A stretch of DNA of 64,000 nt from an uncultured Spirochaetales bacterium. Its GTDB lineage: Bacteria; Spirochaetota; Spirochaetia; Sphaerochaetales; Sphaerochaetaceae. Position numbers and translations under genes: made by a program. How positions within the stretch are numbered: position 1 is the stretch's first letter; every line of letters begins with the position of its first letter. A model generated the notes under the pieces. It was not told the DNA's origin. It worked only from the letters and a program-made list of their open reading frames with translations, and searched no databases. Of the stretch, positions 51,973 through 64,000 are shown in pieces. The stretch lies in assembly GCA_944388965.1 (NCBI GenBank), contig CALXKL010000002.1, positions 124,001-188,000 of the forward strand. Direction: 5' to 3'.

Positions 51973-53658
51973 TTACATGGGCTCCTCGACAAAGCCCATC
52001 ATGTCGTTGATGGACGCGCCTGGAGCGACCATTGGCAGAACCTTGTCGTCCAGCGGGATCTCGCAGTCCACCACGACAGGGCCGTTCTTCGAGAAGGCCT
52101 CCCTTATGACCGCTGCGGGGTCGTCGTCAAGGCTCATCCTCATGCCGGCTACACCGTATGCGCCTGCAAGTGCGACCCAGTCTATCGGGGTGTCCAGCGT
52201 CGTCTCGCTGTAATGTCCGTCGTAGAACAGCGTCTGCCACTGGCGCACCATTCCAAGGCAATGGTTGTCGAAGATCAGGATGACGATCGGAAGCCTGTAG
52301 CGCGCGATCGTGGCAAGCTCGTTGCAGTTCATGCGGAAGGAGCCGTCACCTGCGACGTTGCACACCCTTGCATCCGGGTGCGACATCTGCACGCCGATAG
52401 AGGCGCCTGTGCCGAAGCCCATCGTACCCAGTCCGCCTGAGGTTATGAAGTGTCTTGGCTTCGTGTGGCGGAGGAACTGGGCAGCCCACATCTGGTGCTG
52501 TCCGACCTCCGTCGTCACATATGAGTCGTCGAAGCTCCTCAGCTCCTTGCCCAATGCCCTGAGAATCTCCCTTGCACGACGCGATTCGCTGGTGACCTTC
52601 ACGGGGTAGCGTCTCCTGTTGTGCGCGATCGATGCAATCCAGTCAGGATGGCTTGCCTTCTCGCCGAGCATGGCGTTCAGACGGGTCAGCACCTCCTTCA
52701 CATCACCCACGACATGGACATGGGAGACGATGTTCTTGTCGAACTCGGCCGGATCGATGTCCAGCTGCAGGATCCTTGCCTGACGGGCGAACGTCGAGCC
52801 CTTGCTTATGACACGGTCCGAGAAGCGCGCGCCGATGACGATGAGCAGGTCGCAGGCGTTGACGCTCATGTTGCTCAGCTTGGTGCCGTGCATGCCGACC
52901 AGGCCGGTGAAACGAGGATTGTCCGCCCTGACTGCACCAAGCCCCATGAGGGAGGCGCATACGGCCGAGTCCGTCTTCTCGAGGAACTCCTCCAGCTCAG
53001 GAGAGGCATCCGAACGGATTACACCGCCTCCGATGTAACACATGGGACGCTCCGCCTCGCGGATCATCTTCACGGCCTTCTCCAGATCGGCCTGGCGCAG
53101 CCGTCTCACATCGCGCTCCACAGGAAGCGGCTGGCTGTACTCGTACTCGACATCGTCGGTCTGGATGTTCTTCGGGACGTCGACCAGGACGGGGCCCGGG
53201 CGGCCGGAGCGGGCGATGTGGAACGCCTCGCGCAGCGTCGCAACCAGATCGTCCTTGTCCTTGATGATGTAGTTGTGCTTCGTTATCGGCATCGTGACGC
53301 CCGTGATGTCGACTTCCTGGAAGCTGTCCTTGCCAAGAAGATTCAACGGAACGTTGCCTGTGATCGCGACCACCGGGGACGAGTCCATGTAGGCCGTTGC
53401 AAGACCCGTCACCAGATTCGTCGCTCCAGGGCCGGAGGTGGCGATGCACACCCCGACCTTGCCAGTGGAGCGGGCATAGCCGTCGGCGGCATGGCTCGCA
53501 CCCTGTTCATGAGCCGTCAGGACATGCCTGATCCTTCCCTTGTTCTCCCAGAGGGCGTCGTACAGAGGGATGACCTGGCCTCCGGGGTATCCGAAGACCG
53601 TGTCGACTCCCTGCTCCACCAGCACCTCGACTATCGCCTGTGCTCCCTTCAGCTTCAC
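51973..53658 (-). CDS. ilvB: Acetolactate synthase, large subunit
   Basis: ThDP-dependent enzyme condensing two pyruvates (or pyruvate and 2-oxobutyrate), first common step of valine, leucine and isoleucine. The 561-residue product has VFGYPGGQVIPLYD with the catalytic ThDP Glu following in TAHEQGASHAADG, FAD-binding segments (LGKDSFQEVDI), and the ThDP motif GDGSFRMN...NNHCLGM region. The start is GTG 53658, immediately after the ilvD stop, with AGGAGG inside the end of ilvD. It is the last gene of the operon, about 10 kb from its regulatory subunit ilvN. No clear terminator follows. Confidence 0.97.
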   Translation of the reverse strand: MKLKGAQAIVEVLVEQGVDTVFGYPGGQVIPLYDALWENKGRIRHVLTAHEQGASHAADGYARSTGKVGVCIATSGPGATNLVTGLATAYMDSSPVVAITGNVPLNLLGKDSFQEVDITGVTMPITKHNYIIKDKDDLVATLREAFHIARSGRPGPVLVDVPKNIQTDDVEYEYSQPLPVERDVRRLRQADLEKAVKMIREAERPMCYIGGGVIRSDASPELEEFLEKTDSAVCASLMGLGAVRADNPRFTGLVGMHGTKLSNMSVNACDLLIVIGARFSDRVISKGSTFARQARILQLDIDPAEFDKNIVSHVHVVGDVKEVLTRLNAMLGEKASHPDWIASIAHNRRRYPVKVTSESRRAREILRALGKELRSFDDSYVTTEVGQHQMWAAQFLRHTKPRHFITSGGLGTMGFGTGASIGVQMSHPDARVCNVAGDGSFRMNCNELATIARYRLPIVILIFDNHCLGMVRQWQTLFYDGHYSETTLDTPIDWVALAGAYGVAGMRMSLDDDPAAVIREAFSKNGPVVVDCEIPLDDKVLPMVAPGASINDMMGFVEEPM

Positions 53659-55329
53659 CTACTCCTCCTTGAAAACCGCACCTCTGCTTGCGGACGTGAC
53701 CATCTCGCGATAGCGCTTCAGATAGCCCGAACATTCGTTCACCCGTGGTCTGAAGCCCTTCCTCCTCTCCTCGAGGACCTTCTCGTCCACATTCAGCTGC
53801 AGCAGACATGCCTCGATGTCGATCTCTATCTCGTCTCCGTCCTCCACCAGGCCGATCATGCCGCCGGCTGCGGCCTCCGGGCATACATGCCCGATGGAAG
53901 CGCCTCTGGTGGCACCGGAGAACCTTCCGTCGGTGATCAGCGCCACGTCCTTGTCGAGACCCATTCCGGCAATCGCGCTGGTCGGATTGAGCATCTCCCT
54001 CATTCCAGGTCCGCCCTTTGGCCCCTCATAGCGGATGACGACCACATCGCCCTTGACGATCCTCTTCTCATAGATCGCCCTGATGGCGTCCTCTTCGCAG
54101 TCGAAGACACGGGCAGGACCCTTGTGATGCAGCATCTCGGCAGCGACTGCGGAACGCTTCACGACGGCACCCTCGGGTGCGAGGTTGCCCTTGAGCACCG
54201 CGATTCCGCCGGAGCTGTCATACGGATCGTCTATCGGACGGATCACGGACGTGTCATGGTTGACCGCCTTGTCGAACGACTGGGCGATGGTTGAGCCCGT
54301 GACGGTCACCAGGTCCCTCTTCAGCAGTCCCTTCCGGTCCAGCTCCTTCATCACGGCCATTATTCCGCCTGCAAAATACAGGTCCTCGATATGCGCCGCA
54401 CCTGCCGGCGCCAGATGACACAGGTTGGGCACCTTGGCTGAAAGGGCGTTCGCATCCCAGATGTCGAGCTCCACGCCTGCCGAATGGGCGATGGCGGGAA
54501 GATGCAGCATCGTGTTCGTGGAGCATCCCAGCGCCATGTCGACGGTCAGCGCGTTCCAGAATGCATCGCGGGTCAGTATGTCACGTGCCCTTATTCCCTT
54601 GGCCAGCATGTCCATGACGGCATATCCGGCCTCCTTTGCAAGACGCTCGCGCTCGGCATATACCGCAGGTATCGTCCCGTTTCCGGGAAGCGCGATTCCA
54701 ATCGCCTCGCACAGACAGTTCATGCTGTTGGCCGTGTACATGCCCGAGCAGGATCCGCAGGTGGGACATACGCTGTCCTCCCATTCGCGCACCTCGTCCC
54801 CGTCCATGGTCCCGGCCTTGTACTTTCCGACCGCCTCGAACATTGACGAGAGCGAGAAGCTCCTGTCCTTGACGCCCTTTATGTGGCCTGAGAGCATCGG
54901 ACCGCCGGAGACGAAGACACATGGCAGATCCAGTCTGCATGCGGCCATCAGCATGCCCGGCACGATCTTGTCGCAGTTGGGCACGAAGACCAGTGCATCG
55001 AAGGGATGGGCGTTCGCCATCACCTCTATGGAGTCGGCGATCAGTTCACGCGAACAGAGGGAGTACTTCATCCCCTGGTGTCCCATGGCGATGCCGTCGC
55101 ACACGCCTATCGTCTGGAAGGCGACGGGGTTTCCTCCCGCCTCCCTGACACCGGCCTTGACCGCCTCGACTATGCGCTCGACCTGGATGTGGCCGGGGAT
55201 GATCTCGTTCTGGCTTCCCACGATGCCGATCACCGGACGCTCCATCTCCCTGTCGGTCCATCCCAGGGCCTTCATCAGAGACCTGTTGGGCGCCCTCTCG
55301 ACACCCCTCATCATCACGTCGCTTCTCAT
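53659..55329 (-). CDS. ilvD: Dihydroxy-acid dehydratase
   Basis: Fe-S enzyme dehydrating the 2,3-dihydroxy acids to 2-keto acids for valine and isoleucine. The 556-residue product has [15 protein letters not shown] and [19 protein letters not shown], which carry the cluster cysteines, and [19 protein letters not shown]. The ATG at 55329 follows leuB by 8 nt (GAGTGAGG upstream). ilvB starts on the base after its stop, so translation is tightly coupled. Confidence 0.98.
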   Translation of the reverse strand: MRSDVMMRGVERAPNRSLMKALGWTDREMERPVIGIVGSQNEIIPGHIQVERIVEAVKAGVREAGGNPVAFQTIGVCDGIAMGHQGMKYSLCSRELIADSIEVMANAHPFDALVFVPNCDKIVPGMLMAACRLDLPCVFVSGGPMLSGHIKGVKDRSFSLSSMFEAVGKYKAGTMDGDEVREWEDSVCPTCGSCSGMYTANSMNCLCEAIGIALPGNGTIPAVYAERERLAKEAGYAVMDMLAKGIRARDILTRDAFWNALTVDMALGCSTNTMLHLPAIAHSAGVELDIWDANALSAKVPNLCHLAPAGAAHIEDLYFAGGIMAVMKELDRKGLLKRDLVTVTGSTIAQSFDKAVNHDTSVIRPIDDPYDSSGGIAVLKGNLAPEGAVVKRSAVAAEMLHHKGPARVFDCEEDAIRAIYEKRIVKGDVVVIRYEGPKGGPGMREMLNPTSAIAGMGLDKDVALITDGRFSGATRGASIGHVCPEAAAGGMIGLVEDGDEIEIDIEACLLQLNVDEKVLEERRKGFRPRVNECSGYLKRYREMVTSASRGAVFKEE

Positions 55330-55337
55330 GCGTCACC

Positions 55338-56399
55338 TCACTCCAGATTGTCCACGACGGCCTGGCCCATGGCCTTGGTGCCGCACAGCCTCATGCCTTC
55401 GGTGAAAATGTCCGCCGTCCTCCAGCCCTGGTCGAGCGTCCTGTCCACGGCCATCTCGAGCGCATCCGCCTCGGCCTTCAGGTCGAAGCTGTAGCGCAGC
55501 ATCATGGCCACGGAAAGTATCGTGGCAAGCGGATTGGCCTTGTCCTGGCCGGCTATGTCGGGAGCCGAACCGTGGATAGGCTCGTACATGCCGAACGAAT
55601 CGGAGCGCAGCGATGCCGAAGGAAGCATTCCGATGGAACCGGTGATCATGCTGGCCTCGTCCGAGAGGATGTCGCCGAACATGTTCTCGGTCAGGATGAC
55701 GTCGAACTGCTTGGGATTGCGCACGAGCTGCATGGCCGCGTTGTCGACATACAGATGGTTCACCGTCACATCTGGATAGGCCTTCGCAACCTCGTCCACG
55801 GTCGCCCTCCACAGGCGGCTGGTCTCGAGGATGTTCGCCTTGTCCACGCTGGTGAGTCTACCATTGCGCTTCATCGCAATCTCGAAGGCCTTGACGGCGA
55901 TGCGTTCGACCTCGCCCTTCGTATAGCTCATCGTGTCATAGGCCTCGTCGTCCGTCCTGCCCCTCTTGCCGAAGTAGATGCCTCCGGTGAGCTCACGCAC
56001 TACCATCACGTCCAGTCCACCCTCGACCAGCTCGCTGCGCAGCGGACAGGCGTCCGCCAGCTGTCTGTAGAGCATGGCAGGGCGCAGGTTGCAGAAGAGG
56101 CCAAGGCCTCCCCTCAGTCCGAGAAGCGCCTTCTCGGGGCGCAGATGGGAAGGTACATCATCCCACTTCGGTCCCCCGACGGCGCCCAGCAGGACGCTGT
56201 CGCTCTCCTTCGCCGCCTGGAGCGTCTCGTCTGGAAGAGGAACACCCGTCCTGTCGATCGCCGCACCTCCGGCAAGGAGCGTCCTGTAGCTGAAATCATG
56301 ACCATAGATCTCTCCGATGCGGTCCAGAACCCTGACAGCCTGTGCGACTATGTCCGGTCCGATTCCGTCACCGGGGATGACTGCAAGCGAGATTCTCAT
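55338..56399 (-). CDS. leuB: 3-isopropylmalate dehydrogenase
   Basis: NAD-dependent oxidative decarboxylation of 3-isopropylmalate; with citramalate-derived 3-methylmalate it also makes 2-oxobutyrate for isoleucine. The 353-residue product has [39 protein letters not shown] and [16 protein letters not shown] 56399 overlaps the leuD stop by 4 nt (ATGA); the frame's upstream extension is leuD shadow. Confidence 0.97.
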   Translation of the reverse strand: MRISLAVIPGDGIGPDIVAQAVRVLDRIGEIYGHDFSYRTLLAGGAAIDRTGVPLPDETLQAAKESDSVLLGAVGGPKWDDVPSHLRPEKALLGLRGGLGLFCNLRPAMLYRQLADACPLRSELVEGGLDVMVVRELTGGIYFGKRGRTDDEAYDTMSYTKGEVERIAVKAFEIAMKRNGRLTSVDKANILETSRLWRATVDEVAKAYPDVTVNHLYVDNAAMQLVRNPKQFDVILTENMFGDILSDEASMITGSIGMLPSASLRSDSFGMYEPIHGSAPDIAGQDKANPLATILSVAMMLRYSFDLKAEADALEMAVDRTLDQGWRTADIFTEGMRLCGTKAMGQAVVDNLE

Positions 56400-56890
56400 T
56401 TCGTCGCCTCCTTCTTCAGATAGTCGACAAGCCCGCCTTCGGCGATGATGGCCTGCATGAACGGCGGGAACGGCTCCGCCTTGAACTCCAGGTTCTTCGT
56501 GATGTCCCTGATGAGGCCCGTGTCGAAGTCGACCTCGACCTCGTCGCAAGCCTCGATTGCACGGCTGGCCTCGGGACATTCGAGAATCGGAAGTCCGATG
56601 TTGATCGCATTGCGATAGAAGATCCTGGCGAATGTGGTTGCGATGACGCATCCGATCCCGCTCTCCTTGATCGCGAGAGGTGCATGCTCACGGCTCGAAC
56701 CGCAGCCGAAGTTGGCTCCGGCCACGATGATGTCGCCCTTCTTCACACGCGACACGAAGTCCTTGTCGATGTCCTCCATGCAGTGCTGCGCAAGCTCGCT
56801 GGCGCTGCTGGTGTTGAGGTAGCGTGCAGGGATGATCACATCCGTGTCCACGTTGTCGTAGTATCTGAAGACTCTTCCTCTGGCTTTCAT
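56396..56890 (-). CDS. leuD: 3-isopropylmalate dehydratase, small subunit
   Basis: Swivel-domain partner of LeuC. The 164-residue product has [14 protein letters not shown] and the hallmark [14 protein letters not shown]. The short length is of the archaeal/HACN-like LeuD type, matching the short LeuC next to it. GGAGGAGAG precedes ATG 56890, 13 nt after leuC. Family members of this type can also handle citramalate, needed here because cimA is in the operon (inference). Confidence 0.96.
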   Translation of the reverse strand: MKARGRVFRYYDNVDTDVIIPARYLNTSSASELAQHCMEDIDKDFVSRVKKGDIIVAGANFGCGSSREHAPLAIKESGIGCVIATTFARIFYRNAINIGLPILECPEASRAIEACDEVEVDFDTGLIRDITKNLEFKAEPFPPFMQAIIAEGGLVDYLKKEATK

Positions 56891-56903
56891 CTCTCTCCTC
56901 CTC

Positions 56904-58166
56904 TCACTCGAGACCTGCGGGGTCCGCGATCCTGCCCGCGACCGCACTTGCCGCGGCCACTGCCGGACTTGCAAGATAGACCTCGCTCTTCACATGGCCC
57001 ATGCGGCCGACGAAGTTGCGGTTGGTCGTGGACACACATCTCTCGCCTTCGGCCAGGATGCCCATGTAGCCGCCAAGGCATGGTCCGCAGGTCGGAGTGC
57101 TTATGACGCATCCGGCATCCAGGAAGATGTCGAACAGGCCCTCCTTCATCGCGTCCCTGTAGACCTTCTGCGTAGCGGGGATCACCAGGCATCTGACGCC
57201 CTTCGCGACATGGCGTCCCCTGAGGATGTCGGCCGCCTGCTCGAGATCGGACAGTCTGCCGTTGGTGCACGAGCCGATCACGACCTGGTCAATCACGACA
57301 TCGCCGCACTCGCCTATGACATGCGTGTTCTCTGGCAGATGCGGGAAGGCGACTGTGCTCTCGATCGTGGACAGGTCGATGTCATACACCTTCTCGTATA
57401 CGGCATCCGGGTCGCTTGTGAAGATCCTGGGTTCTCTGGCACCGGCCTCCTTCAGGTAGGCAAGCGTCTTTTCATCCACCGGGAAGATGCCGTTCTTGCC
57501 ACCGGCCTCGATGGCCATGTTGCACACCGTGAAGCGGTCGTCCATCGTCAGCGACGCGACACCCGGTCCGTCGAACTCCATCGTCATGTACAGCGCCCCG
57601 TCGACTCCGATCATGCCGATGATATGCAGTATCAGGTCCTTTCCACTGACGTATTTCCTGAACGAGCCGGTCAGATTGAACTTCAAGGCCGAAGGGACCT
57701 TGAACCAGGCCTTTCCGGTCGCCATACCGGCCGCCATGTCGGTCGAGCCGACGCCTGTCGAGAAGGCGCCCAGGGCTCCGTAGGTACATGTGTGGCTGTC
57801 CGCGCCGATGACCACATCCCCTGCCGTCACGAGCCCCTTCTCTGGAAGCAGGGCATGCTCGACGCCCATCTCGCCCACCTCGAAGTAGTTGGTGATGTCC
57901 ATCCGTCTTGCGAAGGTGCGCACACACTTGCACTGGGTGGCCGCCTTGATGTCCTTGTTGGGCGCGAAATGGTCCGGCACCAGGGCGACCTTGTCCTTGT
58001 CGAACACCCTGTCCAGGCCGAATCTTGCGAACTCCTCTATCGCCACAGGGCTCGTGATGTCGTTTCCAAGCACGAGGTCCAGGTCAGCCATGATGAGCTG
58101 TCCTGCATGCACCTCGTCAAGTCCCGCGGCACGCGCCAGTATCTTCTCGGTCGATGTCATTGCCAT
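56904..58166 (-). CDS. leuC: 3-isopropylmalate dehydratase, large subunit
   Basis: [4Fe-4S] aconitase-family subunit that, with LeuD, isomerises 2- to 3-isopropylmalate. The 420-residue product is the short (archaeal-type) LeuC, with [34 protein letters not shown] and [10 protein letters not shown] holding the cluster cysteines. Only 3 nt separate it from cimA. The single LeuCD pair must serve both the leucine and the citramalate routes (inference). Confidence 0.97.
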   Translation of the reverse strand: MAMTSTEKILARAAGLDEVHAGQLIMADLDLVLGNDITSPVAIEEFARFGLDRVFDKDKVALVPDHFAPNKDIKAATQCKCVRTFARRMDITNYFEVGEMGVEHALLPEKGLVTAGDVVIGADSHTCTYGALGAFSTGVGSTDMAAGMATGKAWFKVPSALKFNLTGSFRKYVSGKDLILHIIGMIGVDGALYMTMEFDGPGVASLTMDDRFTVCNMAIEAGGKNGIFPVDEKTLAYLKEAGAREPRIFTSDPDAVYEKVYDIDLSTIESTVAFPHLPENTHVIGECGDVVIDQVVIGSCTNGRLSDLEQAADILRGRHVAKGVRCLVIPATQKVYRDAMKEGLFDIFLDAGCVISTPTCGPCLGGYMGILAEGERCVSTTNRNFVGRMGHVKSEVYLASPAVAAASAVAGRIADPAGLE

Positions 58167-58169
58167 CCT

Positions 58170-59764
58170 CTATCTCCTCCTTGTGTCGTACCTGTCCTTG
58201 AACAGCTTGTACTCTATGCTGTCGGACAAGGCCAGGAAACTCGCCTTTATGATGTCGCTCGAGACTCCGATCGTCGACCATGTGTCATAGCCGTCGGTGG
58301 AGTCGATGAGCACCCTGACACGGCTGGCCGTGGCATCCGAGCCCTCCAGCACGCGAACCTTGTAATCCGTAAGATGGACGCTTCTGAGCGACGGGTAGAA
58401 GCGCTCCAGCACGGACCTCAGGGCGATGTCCAGCGCGTTCACCGGACCCCTACCCTCCGCCCCCGCGATGGCGCTCTCGCCACGCACCCGGGCCTTCACC
58501 AATGCCGTGTGGCTGGTGCCGCTGTCCGGGTCTGCGTACGGCAGGCTTCCTATGGTCTGGTAGTGGACGAAGGTGAAGAACGGCTCGCAGGGCAGCAGCT
58601 CCTTGTAGATGATTACGTCGAAACTGTTCTCCGCCCCTTCGTACTGGTATCCCTCGGCCTCCTTGCTCTTCAGGATCTCGATCAGACGGACCACCTGCGG
58701 ACTGTCCTTGGTCAGTCCGGACCTTATCCTTTCGATCCTCTTCATCAGCAGCGCCCTGCCGCTGACCTCGCTCATCAGCAGTCTGCGGGACGAGCCCACC
58801 TGCTCCGGTCTCACATGCTCGAAGCTGGAAGGATCCTTCAGGACGCCGTCGATGTGCATCCCGCCCTTGTGGGCGAACGCCGAAGAGCCGATGTACGGCG
58901 TGCTCGATGCTATGTTGATGTTGCTCAGCGCGGCCACGGTCCTGCAGGTCTGTGCAAGACTGTCCAGGCGGCCCGAGATGCACCTTATGCCCATCTTCAG
59001 CTCAAGGTCCGCGATGATCGTCGACAGGTCGGCGTTGCCGCACCGCTCGCCGATTCCCAGAAGCGTGCCCTGGACCTGTACGGCTCCGGCCTTGACCGCC
59101 ATCAGGGACGAGGCCACGGCACAGCCCGAGTCGTTATGGGCGTGGATCGCCACAGGCACGTGCGGAAACAGCCCCACCACCTCCGACACGGCCTCGTGGA
59201 CCTCGTCGGGGAGCATGCCGCCACGCGTCTCGCAAAGCACAAGCGTGTCGGCTCCGGCATCGACGGCCGCCCTCAGACAGCGTATCGCGTATTCCCTGTT
59301 CTCCTTCCAGCCGTCGAAGAAGTGCTCGGCATCGAAGAAGACGGTGCGTCCATGTCCCTTCAGCCATGCCACCGAGGACGAGATGAGCTCCAGGTTCTCC
59401 TCGAGCGTTATCTTCAGGATCCCGGTGACCTGGAAGTCCCAGCTCTTGCCGAAGATGGCCACGTGCTCCACGTCCGCCTCGAGGAGGCTGGCCAGGTTGC
59501 GGTCCTCGTCGCAGGACACCCCGTGGCGCCTCGTGGAGCCGAACGCGACGATCCTGGCATTCGAAAGATGACGGGTCGCAAGACGCTGGAAGAACGTCAG
59601 GTCCTTGACGTTGCTGCCGGGGTTGCCCGCCTCGATGTATGCCACTCCAAGCGCGTCCAACTCGTCGACGATCCTGAGCTTGTCCTCGACGGAGAAGCTC
59701 AGGCCCTCCCCCTGGCTGCCGTCGCGCAGCGTGGAGTCGAAGATCTCTACCACACGCCCCGCCA

Positions 59765-59765
<1 letters not shown>
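58170..59765 (-). CDS. cimA: (R)-citramalate synthase
   Basis: Condenses pyruvate with acetyl-CoA, the committed step of the threonine-independent isoleucine route. The 531-residue product has the HMGL/IPMS-like barrel (FDSTLRDGSQGEGLSFSVEDK in two parts, catalytic Arg in TLRDG), IHAHNDSGCAVASS, GTLLGIGERCGN, and a C-terminal LeuA-type allosteric domain (YKVRVLEGSDATASRVRVL). SQGEG rather than EQAPG and the sequence around HNDSGCAV separate it from the LeuA next door. Its ATG overlaps the leuA stop by one base. Confidence 0.9.
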
Positions 59766-61360
<1,595 letters not shown>

Positions 61361-61380
61361 ATCTCCTCCGGTCATCAAGG

Positions 61381-62394
<1,014 letters not shown>

Positions 62395-62922
62395 TCAGTT
62401 CTCGAATTCTATTTCACTCAGGGCCCTTCCACCCCGCTCCAGCGCGGTGATGCCCGTACGTGCAAGTTCCACGATGCCGTAGTCCTCTATGAGGGACATG
62501 AATGCATCCAGCTTGTCCAGGTCGCCGGTGAGCTGCAGCGTCATCGTGACCCTTGTGACGTCTATGATCTTCGCCTTGAATATCTCGGCCAGCTCCACCA
62601 GATGGGTACGCGTCATATCGTCCGCCCTGATCTTGACCAGCACCAGCTCCTTCTGCAGCGAACCCGAGGCCGTCATCTCGTAGACCCTGATGACGTCCAC
62701 CAGCTTCTCAACCTGGCGCTTGATCTGCTCGATCACGGCCTTGTCCTCGACGCATACGACGATGGTGATGCGGCTGATGTCGCTCCTCTCTGTCTCACCC
62801 ACGGACAGGGAGCTTATGTTGTAGCCGCGCCGCGAGAAGAGCCCCACGACCCTCATCAGCACACCGGACTTGTTGTTGACCAGTATCGCCAGCGTGCTCT
62901 TCTCCATCCCGTTTTTCTCCAC
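62395..62922 (-). CDS. ilvN: Acetolactate synthase, regulatory small subunit
   Basis: Valine-sensing subunit with an N-terminal ACT domain (LAILVNNKSGVLMRVVGLFSRRGYNISSLSVG, in parts) and a C-terminal domain (LVLVKIRADDMTRTHLVELAEIF). About 175 residues, normal for the family. Start uncertain: GTG 62922 has GGAGG at 5 nt spacing; GTG 62928 and ATG 62907 are alternatives. It is the first structural gene after the attenuator. Its catalytic partner ilvB is at the far end of the operon, an unusual separation. Confidence 0.95.
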   Translation of the reverse strand: MEKNGMEKSTLAILVNNKSGVLMRVVGLFSRRGYNISSLSVGETERSDISRITIVVCVEDKAVIEQIKRQVEKLVDVIRVYEMTASGSLQKELVLVKIRADDMTRTHLVELAEIFKAKIIDVTRVTMTLQLTGDLDKLDAFMSLIEDYGIVELARTGITALERGGRALSEIEFEN

Positions 62923-62935
62923 TGCCACCTCCGAT

Positions 62936-62975
62936 AAAAAAATCCGCCCGCGGTCCTCTTCTTCATGACCACGGG
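62936..62975 (-). terminator. ilv-leu attenuator: terminator and antiterminator segments
   Basis: On minus, CCCGTGGTC (62967-62975, segment B) pairs with GACCGCGGG (62947-62955, segment C) and is followed by seven T (62936-62942): a terminator just before ilvN. Segment A, GACCACGG (62996-63003), overlaps the leader stop codon and is complementary to the same B. A:B and B:C are mutually exclusive, so ribosome stalling upstream of A should allow A:B and transcription through. Confidence 0.85.
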
Positions 62976-63002
62976 CTACAGCAAAACGAACTAAACCGTG
63001 GT

Positions 63003-63080
63003 CTAGTCTCCAATAAGTAGCGCAATGAGGACGATCGCCCCGGAAGGCTCTGACGATGTTGTGGAAATGTACCTCTTCAT
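63003..63080 (-). CDS. ilv-leu operon leader peptide
   Basis: A 25-codon ORF with GGAGGAGG 8 nt before ATG 63080. It begins MKRYISTTSS and near its end has IVLIALLI: six Ile, Val or Leu codons plus one Ala, then GD and TAG. It encodes no protein domain. The stop codon abuts segment A of the attenuator. Shortage of charged Ile/Val/Leu tRNA would stall a ribosome here and favour the antiterminator. The peptide itself is probably degraded. Confidence 0.85.
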   Translation of the reverse strand: MKRYISTTSSEPSGAIVLIALLIGD

Positions 63081-63118
63081 CCCGACTACCTCCTCCCAGG
63101 CGAAGACCCGATGTGCTT

Positions 63119-63148
63119 TTCTTACTTCTTTTGGACGTCCTTTGTCAA
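63119..63148 (-). promoter_or_regulatory. ilv-leu operon promoter
   Basis: A consensus TTGACA (63143-63148), an 18-nt spacer and TAAGAA (63119-63124) on minus. Just upstream, TGCA-containing repeats (63160-63240, for example TGCAAAATTCTGCA) may form a regulator-binding region; 63149-63247 has no gene. Confidence 0.6.
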
Positions 63149-63247
63149 TCGCGATATGCAAAATTCTGCATCTTTTTGCACTCTTCATTTGACAATGTGC
63201 ATCATGCAGGATAGCAAGTCGCTGCAATGCAAGAAGTTGCTGATGCT

Positions 63248-64000
63248 TCAGGATTCCACCGACATATGGTCCCGGAAGCTCGACGGGGTCTGTCCGCTGA
63301 AGCGGCGGAAGATCTTGGCGAAGTAGCCGGGCGACGGGAAGCCGCACTCGGCGGCGATCTGGGATATGTTCTTCCTGGGGTCCTTCATCAGCTGTGCAGC
63401 CTTGTTCACCCGCCAGGCGTTGAGGTACTGCAGGAAGTTCAGCCCCGTCTCCTCCTTGAACAGCCGGCTCAGGTGGCTTTCGGACAGCTCCAGGTACTGG
63501 GCCGCCTCCTGCAGTCCGACAGGACGGCTGTAGTTGGCCGCGATGAAGGAGATGACCGAGTTTATGACATGGTTCTCGACACTCCTTGGCAGGGCGATGA
63601 GCTCGGGGTCGCTGGTCTTGAGCCTCTCGATCTCCTGGTCCTCCTGCCTCATCTTCTCCACAAGACATGAGAGCGTCTCGTGGAACTGTCTGGAGTCGAT
63701 CGGCTTCTGCAGGTAGTCGAACACTCCGAGCCTTATGGCGCTCCTCGTGTACGAGAAGTCGGTGTAGCCAGACAAAATGACGGCATGGGAGACGGCGCAC
63801 TTCTCCAGCATGGACAGTCCGTCCTGGCCGGGCAGGCGTATGTCGGTTATCACGACATCGGGCTGAAGCTCGAGTATGGTCCTCTCACCCTCTATTCCGT
63901 CGGCACAGGTGGCCACGAGCTCGAGGCCGAGATCGGCCCATGGAGTCGTGATGGCGATCTCCTGGCAGACAAGCTGCTCATCCTCGACAAGAACGACCGT
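63248..64000 (-). CDS. AraC-type response regulator (YesN-like), 5' end outside window
   Basis: Two-component response regulator. The visible 250 residues start inside the receiver domain (VVLVEDEQLVCQEI, phosphoacceptor Asp in PDVVITDIRLPGQDG, switch Thr/Ser in VILSGYTDF, Lys in YLQKPID) and end in a C-terminal AraC double HTH (EAAQYLELSESHLSRLFKEETG, then IAAECGFPSPGYFAKIFRRFSG, in parts). In this subfamily the kinase gene is usually adjacent and the targets are sugar uptake genes. Its stop is 99 nt before the ilv promoter, and no link to amino acids is shown. The codon frame runs through base 64000. Confidence 0.92.
   Translation of the reverse strand, partial: TVVLVEDEQLVCQEIAITTPWADLGLELVATCADGIEGERTILELQPDVVITDIRLPGQDGLSMLEKCAVSHAVILSGYTDFSYTRSAIRLGVFDYLQKPIDSRQFHETLSCLVEKMRQEDQEIERLKTSDPELIALPRSVENHVINSVISFIAANYSRPVGLQEAAQYLELSESHLSRLFKEETGLNFLQYLNAWRVNKAAQLMKDPRKNISQIAAECGFPSPGYFAKIFRRFSGQTPSSFRDHMSVES

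Overview
The window looks like one chromosomal segment of a high-GC, gut-type spirochaete, most likely Sphaerochaetaceae or a relative; this is inferred from gene order and protein character, not from a search. The best clue is the minus-strand block spoVG-rplY-pth-tilS-ftsH, which I recall in the same order in Borrelia. A phase-variable style lipoprotein promoter, a fused FeoA-FeoB and a PDDEXK_2 (Rpn-like) nuclease fit the same picture. Most genes are GC-rich and tightly packed, with many 1-4 nt stop/start overlaps. AT-rich DNA is limited to a few intergenic islands.

Layout. 1-674: 5' part of an aconitase X gene (minus). 780-1092: a frameshifted RelB/DinJ antitoxin relic. 1225-4960 (plus): lon and a U32 peptidase-like gene. 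5036-9489 (minus): glycosyltransferase, exported helical protein, small conserved protein, S41-like lipoprotein, CorA. 9692-19146 (minus): a translation and quality-control block (lysR, lepA, ftsH, tilS, pth, rplY, tRNA-Gln, spoVG, ispE, SMUG-type DNA glycosylase). 19196-24682: HAD phosphatase, cysteine synthase, Rpn-like nuclease, a small lipoprotein with a G-tract promoter, acyl-CoA synthetase. 24789-28163 (plus): methionine-salvage pair mtaD-mtnA and a membrane-anchored NucA-type nuclease. 28160-34722: FeoAB, an odd AAA protein behind a G10 tract, a transposase scrap, fhs, an M18 aminopeptidase. 34782-41961: AraC-type regulator, valS, hisS, hrpA. 42247-45739: aroB, then cysteine desulfurase and thiI. 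45878-50054: a large double-domain dehydratase-activase protein and its partner. About 50119-50212: a candidate small RNA. 50565-51750: rnc, acpP, rpmF.

The right end (51973-63080, minus) is one branched-chain amino-acid operon: leader peptide, ilvN, ilvC, leuA, cimA, leuC, leuD, leuB, ilvD, ilvB. It encodes a citramalate route to isoleucine plus the leucine and valine routes; ilvA and ilvE are absent. A short upstream ORF ending in IVLIALLI, followed by three mutually complementary segments and a U-run, is a ribosome-dependent attenuator. The window ends inside an AraC-type response-regulator gene.

Less expected signals: an 8-G tract inside the spacer of a lipoprotein promoter, a 10-G tract next to the ribosome-binding site of the AAA gene, several start codons only 6-7 nt after a good -10 box (probable leaderless mRNAs), a recurrent extended -10 (TGC before TATNNT), and a short transcript unit with an unpaired anti-Shine-Dalgarno sequence.
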